A stretch of DNA of 64,000 nucleotides from positions 1 through 64,000 of the forward strand of contig JAUNLF010000003.1 in assembly GCA_030532405.1 (NCBI GenBank). The letters run 5' to 3'. Source of the DNA: Actinomycetaceae bacterium (lineage in GTDB: Bacteria; Actinomycetota; Actinomycetes; Actinomycetales; Actinomycetaceae). How positions within the stretch are numbered: position 1 is the first letter of the stretch; each line of letters begins with the position of its first letter. Positions 47,003 through 56,796 of this stretch are shown piece by piece. The notes under the pieces are model-generated. The model did not search any database, was not told where the DNA came from, and saw only the letters and a program-made list of their open reading frames with translations. Made by a program: the position numbers and the translations under genes.

Positions 47003-48337
47003 TTACTGGGCGAGTCTGCGCAGTGCGTTTTCTGGAATCCAAATCCAGTCGGGGCGCATGCGGTATTCGTAGACTGCTTCGTACGCTGCTTTTTCGATTT
47101 CGAGGACGCGAATGAGTTCGCTTTCAACTTCGCCGAACCCGCCTCCGCGGGTGTAGCCGGCGATGAAAGAGTCGCGGGCTGCGGACAGCCAGCCGTCTTT
47201 CGCACCGCCCTTCGCGGCCGCGTAGTCGAAGGACCGTAGCATTCCCGCCACGTCGCGTAGCGCTAAGTCGGGCACGCGCCGTTCCGCCAAGGGGCGTAGC
47301 GGTTCGCCCTCAAAATCGAGGACGACCCAACCTTGGTCGCCGAGCAGTACCTGGCCCAGGTGGTAGTCGCCGTGAATGCGGATCAGTGGTGGCAGGGAGT
47401 CCAGGTTGCCGATTTGGTCGATTGCGGCCTCTAGCCTCGGGGTGAGGTCGGAGTCGCGAATGTCGGGGACCTCCGCGGCAGCCGCGGACAGGTTGACGTG
47501 CAGGCGCTCGCGCAGCTCCCCGGGCGTCAGCGTGCTCGAGGCGCCAAACGCCGACGCCATGTGCTCGTGCAGTCCCGCCGTGGTGGCTCCAAGTTCGCGG
47601 GCCAGCGAGGACGGGTCCTCGCCCGCGCTTGCCATCTCGACAAACAGTTCGAACCCGTCACGGCCATGCTTCACAGCGGCACCAGCGAAGCCCAGCACCG
47701 TGTCGTCAGTGGCCAGGTCACCAACCGGGATGCGCTCATCCAGGTAGGCAATCGGTTTGGCAATGTGCTCCCAGCCTTCGCGGGCCAGGCCGGACGTGAT
47801 CTCAACCTCGGGGTGCGTACCCGGCTGCAACACGCGCAAAATCTTAAGCACGCACGAGTACTTCGAGTCGAACATGACCGAAGTGTTGGACTGCTCGCCA
47901 CTTAACACGAACGCGTTATCCGCGGCCGCCAGCAAGTCGGCGAGCACGTCGTCAGCAAGCTCGGGTTCGATCGGCGAAAGGGTGTCGTTTTCGTAAGCCT
48001 TACGCAGCCACGCCCTCAAAAATGAAGGAGCGTATGCCCCATCCACAAGGTACGCGCCACGCAGCTCGGACACTACGCCGTAGTCAAGTTTTTCGTCGGT
48101 GTAAACCAGGGGAACTTGGACGTAAGCCTCGCCCACCTGGATGATGGAAATCCACACGGGGTCAAGGCCCTCGCCGGATTCTTTGTCGAAGTCAAGGGGC
48201 GCTGAATACGCGGAAAGGTCGATGTTGGCGACCAGGCGGACGGATTCACCCGTGGAACCGGGGAACCAGCGTTGCTTGTAGAGCCATTGGTCGATCTCGT
48301 CGAGTAAATCGACATCGGGCGGCCATGAAGCGCTCAT
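47003..48337 (-). CDS. mak: Maltokinase (Mak/Pep2)
   Basis: ATP-dependent maltokinase that makes maltose-1-phosphate, the substrate of GlgE. The 444-residue aminoglycoside-phosphotransferase-like fold begins with DQWLYKQRWFPGS, typical of the N-terminal lid of Pep2. The catalytic IRIHGDYHLGQVL (HGD-x-H) and VLDFEGEPLRPLAERR motifs lie in the C-terminal half. It overlaps treS by four bases (ATGA), so kinase and trehalose synthase are co-translated; in mycobacteria they form a complex. Confidence 0.94.
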   Translation of the reverse strand: MSASWPPDVDLLDEIDQWLYKQRWFPGSTGESVRLVANIDLSAYSAPLDFDKESGEGLDPVWISIIQVGEAYVQVPLVYTDEKLDYGVVSELRGAYLVDGAYAPSFLRAWLRKAYENDTLSPIEPELADDVLADLLAAADNAFVLSGEQSNTSVMFDSKYSCVLKILRVLQPGTHPEVEITSGLAREGWEHIAKPIAYLDERIPVGDLATDDTVLGFAGAAVKHGRDGFELFVEMASAGEDPSSLARELGATTAGLHEHMASAFGASSTLTPGELRERLHVNLSAAAAEVPDIRDSDLTPRLEAAIDQIGNLDSLPPLIRIHGDYHLGQVLLGDQGWVVLDFEGEPLRPLAERRVPDLALRDVAGMLRSFDYAAAKGGAKDGWLSAARDSFIAGYTRGGGFGEVESELIRVLEIEKAAYEAVYEYRMRPDWIWIPENALRRLAQ

Positions 48338-50124
48338 TGGTTATCTTCTTCCTCTTCATCATCTAGGAAAGTTACGTCCAGCCAGTAGAAGCCGTGGCGG
48401 CCAAGAGTAATATCGACAGTTTCGTCCTCTCGCACATCGGGGAACCGGTTGCCAGACGCGGTGTCGTACAGGTGCCAGCCGCCCATACCGGGCAGTTGGA
48501 TGGTCGCGGCGCGCGAGGAGGTAGAAAGGTTATTCACACACAGCACGGTTTGGTGCTCGTCGCGGCGCAAGAATGCGAGCACCGCGTCGTCCGATGTGGA
48601 AAGCAGGGTCAGCGAACCGATGCCGAACACGGGGTAGCGTTTGCGTACTTCCAGCATTGATCGAAGCCAGTTCAGCATTGAGGTCGGGCGCTTACGGTGT
48701 TCCGCCACGTTCACTGCGGCGGGCGCGTACGAGCCTGAAGACACTAGCGGCAGGTAGAAGTCTTTGGGGTCGGCCTTCGAGAAGCCCGCGCCTTCGGACG
48801 CATCCCACTGCATGGGCGTGCGCACACCGTCGCGGTCTTTCAGCCAAATGTCGTCGCCCATCCCGATTTCGTCACCGTAGTACAGGAACGGGGAGCCGGG
48901 GAATGACAGTAGCAGGGCGTGCGCGAGTTCGACCTCGCGGCGTGAACCTCGAAGCAGTGGCATTAGTCGGCGGCGAATACCAACGTTTGCGCGCATGCGA
49001 GGCTCGGGCGCGTACCAGCCGTACATGGCTTGCCGCTCTTCTTCGGTAACCATTTCCAAGGTCAGCTCGTCGTGGTTGCGCAAGAATGTGCCCCACTGGC
49101 CGCCCTTTGGTAGTGGCGGGGTGGCGGCGAAGGCTTCGCGAACGCCCTTGGAGGTTTCCTCGCGCAGGGCTGCGAAGATCTTCGGCATGATTGGGAAGTG
49201 GAAGCAAATGTGGCATTCGGGGTCGGAATCGGAACCGAAATATGCAACCACTTCGTGCGGGGGCTGGTTTGCTTCGGCGATGAGGACGGTGCCGGGGAAC
49301 TCTTCATCCACCATCTGGCGCAGTTCCGAGATGAACTCGTGCGTGCGCGGCAGGTTCTCGCAGTTTGTCCCGTCTTCCTCGTACAGGTAGGGGATCGCGT
49401 CCAAGCGGAATCCGTCCACACCTGTTTCCGCCCAGAATCGCAGCACGTTCTTAATGGCTTCGCGAACGGCAGGGTTTTCAAAGTTCAGATCCGGCTGGTG
49501 GCTAAAGAAACGGTGCCAGTAGTACTGTTTGCGAACGTCGTCGTACGCCCAGTTTGAGTCTTCGGTATCGATGAAGATGATGCGGGCATCTAGGTATTCT
49601 GACGGGCGGTCGCGCCACACGTAGAAGTCGCCGTAGGGGCCGGTTGGATCGTTTCTGGAGGCTTGGAACCACGGGTGCTGATCGGAAGTGTGGTTCATGA
49701 CCATGTCGATCACGATGCGAATGTTCCGCTTGTGCGCTTCGTCGACCAGCACGCGGAAGTCTTCCATGGAACCGTAGCGTCCATCGACGCCCGTGTAGTC
49801 GGCAATGTCGTAGCCGCCATCGCCCATGGGGGACGGGTAGAACGGTGGTAGCCACAGGGCGTCTACGCCCAGCCAGGACAGGTAGTCAAGTTTTTGGCGG
49901 AGTCCTTCGAAGTCACCTGTACCGTCGTCGTTCGAGTCGTAGAAAGAGTGGGTAAGGACCTCGTAAAACACGGCGGTTCGGTACCACTGCGGGTCTTCTG
50001 CCGGGGTGGGTAGAGTCGCGACTACGCGCTCTTTTGGCACCTCGTGAGATACCTGGCCGTGATCGGGCTGGGGGATAAGCGGAATCGCGCCCGTGGGTGT
50101 GGGGTCTATGGGTGCTGGAGTCAT
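48334..50124 (-). CDS. treS: Trehalose synthase TreS (maltose alpha-D-glucosyltransferase)
   Basis: GH13 isomerase interconverting maltose and trehalose and feeding maltose to the kinase. Its 596 residues show YEVLTHSFYDSNDDGTGDFEGL, VMNHTSDQHPWFQ, GVDGFRLDAIPYLYEE (nucleophile), VLIAEANQPP (acid/base) and FLRNHDELTLEM. It lacks a fused C-terminal maltokinase; the kinase is the separate downstream gene. 67 bases separate it from glgE. Confidence 0.95.
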   Translation of the reverse strand: MTPAPIDPTPTGAIPLIPQPDHGQVSHEVPKERVVATLPTPAEDPQWYRTAVFYEVLTHSFYDSNDDGTGDFEGLRQKLDYLSWLGVDALWLPPFYPSPMGDGGYDIADYTGVDGRYGSMEDFRVLVDEAHKRNIRIVIDMVMNHTSDQHPWFQASRNDPTGPYGDFYVWRDRPSEYLDARIIFIDTEDSNWAYDDVRKQYYWHRFFSHQPDLNFENPAVREAIKNVLRFWAETGVDGFRLDAIPYLYEEDGTNCENLPRTHEFISELRQMVDEEFPGTVLIAEANQPPHEVVAYFGSDSDPECHICFHFPIMPKIFAALREETSKGVREAFAATPPLPKGGQWGTFLRNHDELTLEMVTEEERQAMYGWYAPEPRMRANVGIRRRLMPLLRGSRREVELAHALLLSFPGSPFLYYGDEIGMGDDIWLKDRDGVRTPMQWDASEGAGFSKADPKDFYLPLVSSGSYAPAAVNVAEHRKRPTSMLNWLRSMLEVRKRYPVFGIGSLTLLSTSDDAVLAFLRRDEHQTVLCVNNLSTSSRAATIQLPGMGGWHLYDTASGNRFPDVREDETVDITLGRHGFYWLDVTFLDDEEEEDNQ

Positions 50125-50191
50125 TCAGTTCCTGCCTAACAGTCCGGTTACGCCAAGCGGGGCGGCGCTAACCGCCCCGCAAAACTAGCGT

Positions 50192-52291
50192 TTAGTTGCT
50201 CTGGCTATTCTTTACGGCCATGATATGCGCGGTGCGCTCTTGCGGGTTGAGCTTTACAAAGTTGTGCTCGCCCCACTGGTATTCGCGGCCGTCTAGTTCG
50301 TCGACAACTTCCAGGATTTGGCCGCCCGTGCCGTATGTGACGGCGGCGCCCAGCTTGGAAAGGTCGATTTCGACGGATCCTACGACCTCGTTGTGCGGGT
50401 CAAGGTTTACTACGACGATGACGGTGTCGTCTTCACCGGTCGGCGAGAACTTTGCGGGCACGTGCTTGGAGAAGCACAGTAGGCGGTCGTCCGACGTGGG
50501 GTGTACCTGGATGCGACGCAACTGTTGTAGCGCGGGGTGGCGTTTGCGCGCCGAGTTCAAAAGGGTGAGCAGGTTTTCAATGCCGTGCTGGTTTGCCTGC
50601 TCCCAGTTGCGGGGGCGGAACTCGTATTTTTCGTTGTCGATTTGTTCTTCGAATCCGGGCCTTTGCACGTTTTCGATGAATTCGTAGCCGGAATAAATTC
50701 CCCACGAGGGCGATCCTGTTGCTGCGAGGACTGCTCGCAGGGCGAAGATGGCCGTGCCACCGGTGGTCATCTGCGGGGTTAGAATGTCGTGCGTGGTCGG
50801 CCAGAAGTTCGGGCGCATCAGGTGGGATGTTTCTTCGGCGACTTCAACGAAGTAGTCGAGGATCTCCTGTTTTTCGGTGCGCCACGCGAAGTACGTGTAC
50901 GACTGGTGGAATCCAACGCCACCCAGGGTGCGCATCATGGCGGGGCGGGTGAACGCCTCGGCTAGGAAGATGACGTGCGGGTGTGATTCGTTGATGTCCG
51001 CCAAGAATCGCTGCCAGAAAGACAGCGGCTTCGTGTGCGGGTTGTCAACGCGGAAGATTGTCACGCCGTGTTCGATCCACTTCAGTACAACTTCCTTGAC
51101 GGCTTGGTAGATGCCTTCGGGGTCGTTGTCGAAGTTGAGCGGGTAAATGTCCTGGTACTTCTTCGGCGGGTTCTCCGCGTACGCGATTGAACCGTCGGCG
51201 CGCATAGAGAACCATTCGGGGTGTTCAGATACCCACGGGTGGTCCGGCGAGCACTGCAACGCGAGGTCCAGTGCTACTTCCATGTCGAGGGCGCGTGCGC
51301 GCTTGACGAACTCGTCAAAGTCATCAAACGTGCCAAGCTCGGGGTGAATCGCTTCGTGGCCGCCCTCGGGGGCGCCAATGCCGTAGGGTGAACCCGGATC
51401 TTGCGGGCCGGCCTCTAGCGTGTTGTTGCGTCCCTTGCGGAAAGCGGTGCCGATCGGGTGGATCGGGGTTAGGTAGATGACGTCGAAGCCCATGTCCGCA
51501 ATGCGCGGCAGGTGGTCGGCGGCCTGCAGTAGGGTGCCGGAAATCCAGTTGCCGTCCTCGTCGCGGTGAGCGCCGTAAGAACGCGGGAAGATCTCGTACC
51601 ACGAGGAGAATAGGGACTTAGAGCGGTCAACCTTCAGCGGGAACGTGCGGGTGCGCGTCCACAGTTCGCGAAGCGGAGTTTCCCTAAATACTGCTCGAAC
51701 TTGGGAGGACAGGCCCGCGGATAGGCGGGTTTGCGGGGAGGACGTCGTGTCACGCATAAGGCGTGCAGCCTCAAGGAGGATCTCGCGGCTTTCTTTCGCG
51801 GGTGCCTTTTGCTTGCGTGAGCCCTTCGGCAGGGGACGACCTTCCGAGGCGCGCTCCATGAGCCTTGCGCCCTCTTCAAGCATGAGTTCAACATCGGTGT
51901 CCGCCGCAATCTTGATAGCCGCGTCGTGACTCCAAGTTGCGTAGGGGTCCGACCAGCTGTCGATGCGGAACTTCCACGCACCCGGACGGTCGGGCATCAG
52001 CCAGGCTTCATAACGATCCAAGCCCGGCGCAATGTCGTACATGGGTACGCGCATGTGCTCTTTGCCGTCGGGGTCGATCAGTACTGCTTCTACACCAAGA
52101 GCGTCATGGCCTTCGCGGAATACGGTTGCGCGAACTGGGAACGACTCGCCCTCGGTGGCCTTGGCGGGCCACATGCCCTGCTCGATTACTGGGAAAACTT
52201 CGGTCGCTGGAATTCGGGTAATACGGGCTCGGGGAGGAACGGGGTTCTTCTTCAGGGCCGTAGCCTTCTTGTCGGCCATTGCTTTCGCCAT
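50192..52291 (-). CDS. glgE: Maltose-1-phosphate maltosyltransferase GlgE
   Basis: GH13_3 enzyme that extends alpha-1,4-glucans from maltose-1-phosphate. Its 699 residues comprise an N-terminal beta domain and long helical insert (about 1-200), then the barrel. DVIYLTPIHPIGTAFRKGRNNT, FRVDNPHTKPLSFW (nucleophile Asp) and VIFLAEAFTRPAMM (acid/base Glu) mark the active site. AAGGAG is ten bases before the ATG. It probably starts a transcript with treS and mak. Confidence 0.96.
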   Translation of the reverse strand: MAKAMADKKATALKKNPVPPRARITRIPATEVFPVIEQGMWPAKATEGESFPVRATVFREGHDALGVEAVLIDPDGKEHMRVPMYDIAPGLDRYEAWLMPDRPGAWKFRIDSWSDPYATWSHDAAIKIAADTDVELMLEEGARLMERASEGRPLPKGSRKQKAPAKESREILLEAARLMRDTTSSPQTRLSAGLSSQVRAVFRETPLRELWTRTRTFPLKVDRSKSLFSSWYEIFPRSYGAHRDEDGNWISGTLLQAADHLPRIADMGFDVIYLTPIHPIGTAFRKGRNNTLEAGPQDPGSPYGIGAPEGGHEAIHPELGTFDDFDEFVKRARALDMEVALDLALQCSPDHPWVSEHPEWFSMRADGSIAYAENPPKKYQDIYPLNFDNDPEGIYQAVKEVVLKWIEHGVTIFRVDNPHTKPLSFWQRFLADINESHPHVIFLAEAFTRPAMMRTLGGVGFHQSYTYFAWRTEKQEILDYFVEVAEETSHLMRPNFWPTTHDILTPQMTTGGTAIFALRAVLAATGSPSWGIYSGYEFIENVQRPGFEEQIDNEKYEFRPRNWEQANQHGIENLLTLLNSARKRHPALQQLRRIQVHPTSDDRLLCFSKHVPAKFSPTGEDDTVIVVVNLDPHNEVVGSVEIDLSKLGAAVTYGTGGQILEVVDELDGREYQWGEHNFVKLNPQERTAHIMAVKNSQSN

Positions 52292-52338
52292 TGGTCAAGA
52301 CTCCTTATTGCAAGATTTTTGGCGGACCATGTATATAA

Positions 52339-52360
52339 AACCCTAAAATTTTCTAGGGTT
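52339..52360 (-). promoter_or_regulatory. Inverted repeat between trpS and glgE
   Basis: AACCCTA/TAGGGTT with an 8-base loop. On the reverse strand it is followed by TTATATAC. It can be read as a small terminator of trpS or as an operator beside the -10 (TATACA/TATATA) of glgE. The 113-base gap has no other feature. Confidence 0.4.
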
Positions 52361-52404
52361 GATTGTTGGTTGATTCCACACTGTAGTTGGTCGTTGCAAA
52401 CCTC

Positions 52405-53520
52405 TTACGCGTAGTCCATGTGCATGGCGGCGATAACGTCCGCGAGGGTTTCGTTTGCGACCTCGTTTGCGCGTTCGTTGCCTTCGCGCAGGATTTGCAG
52501 CAGGTAGTCCTCGTTCGCTTCGAGTTCTGCGCGGCGGGCACGAATCGGGGCGAGCATCGTGTTTAGGTCTTCGGTTACGCGCGCCTTCAAAGCGCCGCCA
52601 CCGCCGTCACCGATTTGGTCGGCGATCTCTTCGGGTGCCTCGCCGGACGCCATTGACGCCATGAGTAGAAGGTTTGAAACTTCCGGGCGGTTCGCCGGGT
52701 CGTACGTGATTACGCGGTCAGCGTCCGTCTTCGCCTTCTTTAGGCGCTTCGCAGTTTCGTCAGCAGTCATGCGCAGTTCGATCGTGTTACCGCGCGATTT
52801 CGACATTTTTTCACCATCGAGGCCGAGGACGTGAGCTGCCTTGGATAGCAGTGCCTCGGGGCGCCTAAAGACGGGCTTGTCTTTTTCGACGCGGCCGTAG
52901 CGCTTGTCAAAGCGGGTGGCGATTAGGCGGGCTTGCTCCAGGTGGGGGAGCTGGTCTTGCCCAACGGGAACCAGGTTTGCCTTGCAAAATAGGATGTCTG
53001 CCGCCTGGTGGACAGGGTAGGTCAGTAGCAGGCCGGACATTGCGCGTCCGTCGGTCGCGTCTAGTTCGGCTTTGACGGTCGGGTTGCGGTGAAGTTCAGC
53101 CTCGGTTACCAGGGATAGGAACGGGAGCATCAGCTGGTTCAAAGCGGGAACCGCGGAGTGCGTAAAGATGGTCGCATTCTTCGGATCCATGCCTGCCGCC
53201 AGGTAGTCGGCCAAAAGGGATAGGACGCGCTCGCGTAGCGGGCCAACACCGTCCCGGTCGGTGATCACCTGGTAGTCGGCAATCAGCTGCCAGGTCTCCA
53301 CACCGCGCTTTTGAAGCTCAATGCGGTTCTTAATGGTCCCAAAATAGTGGCCCAGGTGCAGGTGCCCGGTCGGGCGGTCACCTGTCAGAATCCGGAACCT
53401 GGATGGGTCCTTGTCGATCTCTTTTTCGATCTCGGCGGAGCGGGCTTGCGTGCGCGCGAGAGACGCCGAATCTGTGCTTTGGCTTAGGGTTTCTTCAGCA
53501 GTATTACTCACGCGCGCCAT
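52405..53520 (-). CDS. trpS: Tryptophanyl-tRNA synthetase
   Basis: Class Ic synthetase charging tRNA-Trp, 371 residues with a 45-residue N-terminal extension. The signature is GDRPTGHLHLGHYFGTIKNR, the second motif is GQDQLPHLEQARLIA, and the KMSKS loop is KMSKSRGNTIEL. The HLGHY form of the HIGH motif differs from the GN-YMGA of E. coli TrpS and is nearer the type often found in actinobacteria as a second or alternative TrpRS. It starts nine bases after glgX with little Shine-Dalgarno, so translation is likely coupled to glgX. Confidence 0.93.
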   Translation of the reverse strand: MARVSNTAEETLSQSTDSASLARTQARSAEIEKEIDKDPSRFRILTGDRPTGHLHLGHYFGTIKNRIELQKRGVETWQLIADYQVITDRDGVGPLRERVLSLLADYLAAGMDPKNATIFTHSAVPALNQLMLPFLSLVTEAELHRNPTVKAELDATDGRAMSGLLLTYPVHQAADILFCKANLVPVGQDQLPHLEQARLIATRFDKRYGRVEKDKPVFRRPEALLSKAAHVLGLDGEKMSKSRGNTIELRMTADETAKRLKKAKTDADRVITYDPANRPEVSNLLLMASMASGEAPEEIADQIGDGGGGALKARVTEDLNTMLAPIRARRAELEANEDYLLQILREGNERANEVANETLADVIAAMHMDYA

Positions 53521-53529
53521 CTTATCGCA

Positions 53530-55818
53530 CTACTCAGTCAGATAAATCTGCAGAGATTGCGGCTCGATGTGAATCGTTGATCCCGGGCTGGCCGTATCGC
53601 AGTAGCTGTGGTCGGACGCGTCCGATACAGCGCCGCCCTCCTTCGGATTTGTCCACGACGAATCGAACACTAGGCGGTATCCGCGTCCGCGCCCTTCGGT
53701 GAGCTTTACGGACGCCGAGTTTAGGGTGCCGTTGAAAACTGCCAGAAGGTCAACGTCGTTGTAACGGAAGCCGGAGCGCAACACCTGCAGCGTACGGTTC
53801 TTCACCTGGTGCCAATCCTCGGCCTGCAACTTCGTGTTCGTTGCCGTATACCAAGAAAGGTCACGAATCTCGTCGCCGGGGAACACGGTTCCGCTTGCAA
53901 AGAATCTGGGGCGGAACACGGGGTGCACCCTGCGCAGTGCCAGCAGGTAGCGAACCGTGTCGAACATGTCGTGCTGCCACGAATCCATGTCCCAGTTCAC
54001 CCACGAAATACTGTTGTCCTGGCAGTACGCGTTGTTGTTACCGTACTGGGTGCGGCCGATCTCGTCACCGGCGGTCAGCATCGGTGTTCCCACCGACATG
54101 AGCATCGTAGCCATCAAGTTACGCATCGAACGTTCGCGGGCGTAGAACACCGAATCCAACATGCCCGAGGGCGTGGTGTCATCGTCGGTTGCTCGCCTGG
54201 GTAGGCGCTTCATGTGTCCTTCAATGCCGTGGTTCCACGACAGGTTTTGCGTGGTGCCGTCACGGTTGCCTTCGAGGTTGTCGAAGTTGTTCTTGTGGTT
54301 GTACGCCGTCAGGTCAGCCAGCGTGAAACCGTCGTGTGCGGTGATGAAGTTAATCGAAGATCTGGCCGGACGGTTATGACCGATTGTGGAGCCGAACAGG
54401 TCTGCGGATCCCGAGATGCGCGTGGCGATGTCGTTGGGACCTTGCGAGGGGCGTCCGGCCTCCAGGCTGGCAATATCGGCCAGCCAGAACGAGCGGATCG
54501 TGTCGCGGTAGCGGTCATTCCACTCTGACCACGGCAGCGGGAAGTTACCTGTCTGCCAGCCACCGGGGCCAATATCCCACGGCTCGGCAATGATCTTTTG
54601 CTTAGACAGCACGGGGTCCGCGGCGAGGGCCACAAAGAACGGGTGCCTGGGCGTGAAACCGGTTGCGAAACGCCCCAGCGTGGTCGCCAGGTCGAAGCGG
54701 AACCCGTCAACGCCTATGTCTTCAGACCAGTAGCGAAGCGAATCCAAAGTCATCTGAACGACGCGGGCCTCATCAAAGTTAACCGTGTTACCGCATCCGG
54801 TGTCGTCGATCATGTGGACGGGACGGTTCGCCGTGTGACGGTAGTACAAGTCCTGGCCGAAACCGCGCCAAGAGATCATCTGACCCGGAGTACCGCCCTC
54901 ACACGTGTGGTTATAAACAACGTCGAGGATTACCTCAATGTCGTGTTCATGCAGGATCGACACCATTCCGCGGACCTCATCCAACACGGCCTGAGCGCCG
55001 AGCTGCTGCGCGCGTTTCGTCGCGTAGGACGGTTCCGGGCTGAAGTAAGACAGCGTGGAGTAACCCCAGTAGTTAGTCAGGCGCTTGGCCAGCAAGAAAG
55101 GTTCCGGCCACTTCGCGTGAATGGGTAGCAGCTCCACCGCGGTGACGCCCAGCGCCTTCAAATGCGAGATCGCAGCCGGATGGGCCAGACCCGCGTAAGT
55201 GCCGCGAAGCTCTTTAGGCACGCCCTCCATCTGCTTGGTGAAACCCTTTACGTGCAGTTCGTAAATCACGGACTCGTTCCAAGACGTGCGCGGCTTTTGC
55301 GCCACACCAAACCCGGACGTGTCCACAACAATGCTGCGAGCAGTAGACGGAGCGGAGTCGATAGTCGACTGAACAAACGGAGTCTGGGTCGGCAGTAACT
55401 CTTCGTCAACCTCGTGACCGTGAATAGCGGGGCCAAGTACGACCTCGCCTTCCAAACCCTTACCGTAAGGGTCCAGCAACAGTTTGAACGGGTTGAACGA
55501 CTGGGCGCCCTCGGGATCCCACGGGCCATTAACACGGTACCCGTAGACCGTTCCGACGTTGCCGCCAGCCAAGTGGGCGGACCAGATACCAGCTTCGTGC
55601 GCATTCATCTGATATCGGTGTTCCACAGCGTCGTGGCCACTGTTAGTAAAAATGCAGAGTTCTACGCCGTAAGCGCCGGGTGCGGCAACAGCGAAGTCAA
55701 CTCCGCCCTCAACAATATTTGCGCCAAGGGTAGCAGGCTGAACGGTTGCAGGCGGAAGCGTTTTTGACGCGGCCTGCCACGTTTTCAGTGGTGCTGCCTG
55801 CGAATCTGAGCTAGCCAT
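53530..55818 (-). CDS. glgX: Glycogen debranching enzyme GlgX
   Basis: GH13 isoamylase-type enzyme removing alpha-1,6 branches from glycogen or limit dextrins. Start ATG at 55818 (MASSDSQAAPLKTWQ) with GGTGG nearby; the frame stays open upstream but has no family similarity. Within its 762 residues there is a CBM48 domain (about 30-150) and a barrel with GVDGFRFDLATTLGR, KIIAEPWDIGPGG, FITAHDGFTLADL and the C-terminal beta domain. It leads the transcript with trpS. Confidence 0.95.
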   Translation of the reverse strand: MASSDSQAAPLKTWQAASKTLPPATVQPATLGANIVEGGVDFAVAAPGAYGVELCIFTNSGHDAVEHRYQMNAHEAGIWSAHLAGGNVGTVYGYRVNGPWDPEGAQSFNPFKLLLDPYGKGLEGEVVLGPAIHGHEVDEELLPTQTPFVQSTIDSAPSTARSIVVDTSGFGVAQKPRTSWNESVIYELHVKGFTKQMEGVPKELRGTYAGLAHPAAISHLKALGVTAVELLPIHAKWPEPFLLAKRLTNYWGYSTLSYFSPEPSYATKRAQQLGAQAVLDEVRGMVSILHEHDIEVILDVVYNHTCEGGTPGQMISWRGFGQDLYYRHTANRPVHMIDDTGCGNTVNFDEARVVQMTLDSLRYWSEDIGVDGFRFDLATTLGRFATGFTPRHPFFVALAADPVLSKQKIIAEPWDIGPGGWQTGNFPLPWSEWNDRYRDTIRSFWLADIASLEAGRPSQGPNDIATRISGSADLFGSTIGHNRPARSSINFITAHDGFTLADLTAYNHKNNFDNLEGNRDGTTQNLSWNHGIEGHMKRLPRRATDDDTTPSGMLDSVFYARERSMRNLMATMLMSVGTPMLTAGDEIGRTQYGNNNAYCQDNSISWVNWDMDSWQHDMFDTVRYLLALRRVHPVFRPRFFASGTVFPGDEIRDLSWYTATNTKLQAEDWHQVKNRTLQVLRSGFRYNDVDLLAVFNGTLNSASVKLTEGRGRGYRLVFDSSWTNPKEGGAVSDASDHSYCDTASPGSTIHIEPQSLQIYLTE

Positions 55819-56004
55819 AAAACTAAACCACCGTTTACGTCTCGAAGGTGATTCGAGGCGCCTTATCGACATTTTGTTTATTTTGAAATGATACCTGAGC
55901 TGTGCAAAATCACAGCGATGCTGATAGTCACAGCCTTGATAACGTTTGTCACAACAGGAATTTGAATACGGCAATGTGCCTAAAATTGTGGCAATGTTAG
56001 GGCT

Positions 56005-56796
56005 ATGAGAGTTTTTGTCAGCATTAAACACGTTCCGGACGTGATGTCGGAACGCCGAATAGAAGATGGGCGCCTGGTCCGCGGGGAAGATGACACCCTG
56101 AACGAGCTGGACGAGAACGCGATCGAAGCAGCCTTTCAAGCCGTGGAGGAACACGGTGGCGAGGTGATTGCGGTGACGATGGGGCCGGAGGATGCTGAGG
56201 ACTCCGCCATGCTCGCCCTCCAAAAGGGCGCTGATCGAGCGATTGTGATTACTGATGATCGTCTTGCCGGATCCGACATTGTTGGAACCGCGCAGGTTTT
56301 GGCGGCCGCCGCGCGCAAGCTGGCTGAAGAAGAACCGATCGACCTGATCGTTACCGGCATGGCCAGCCTGGATGGTATGACGTCCATGGTTCCGGCCGCG
56401 ATTGCGGCGGATTTGCAGTGGCCGTACATTTCGTTGGCGTCCGAAATTCAGATTGACGAGGACGCGGTTGAGGCTCTGCGGTCTGCGGATGGCTTTGACG
56501 ACCGCCTGCGCGCGGGATTGCCGGCGGTCGTTTCGGTTACCGACCAGGTGAATGAGCCGCGCTTCCCGAACTTTAAGGACATGCGGGCGGCTCGTAAGAA
56601 GCCGTTGGACGTGTGGACGTTGGATGATTTGGCGGATGTGACTGACATCGAGAGTCTTGCGGTTGGTGAGCGCGGCGCGGGAACGATGGTTCTTGCGGCT
56701 GACGAGGAGCCCGAGCGTACCGCTGGCCAGATCGTGCAGGACGCCGGTGAGGGCGGCAAGAGGCTCGCCGATTACATCGCGGAGGTGCTGAAGTAG
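56005..56796 (+). CDS. etfB: Electron transfer flavoprotein subunit beta
   Basis: Beta subunit of the FAD/AMP-containing electron carrier, 263 residues. It begins MRVFVSIKHVPDVMSERRIEDG, has NELDENAIEAAFQ and VTMGPEDAEDSAMLALQKGADRA, and includes TGMASLDGMTSMVPA. The Shine-Dalgarno is weak. It overlaps etfA by one base. No acyl-CoA dehydrogenase or ETF-quinone reductase is nearby, so electron donor and acceptor are unknown. Confidence 0.94.
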   Translation: MRVFVSIKHVPDVMSERRIEDGRLVRGEDDTLNELDENAIEAAFQAVEEHGGEVIAVTMGPEDAEDSAMLALQKGADRAIVITDDRLAGSDIVGTAQVLAAAARKLAEEEPIDLIVTGMASLDGMTSMVPAAIAADLQWPYISLASEIQIDEDAVEALRSADGFDDRLRAGLPAVVSVTDQVNEPRFPNFKDMRAARKKPLDVWTLDDLADVTDIESLAVGERGAGTMVLAADEEPERTAGQIVQDAGEGGKRLADYIAEVLK

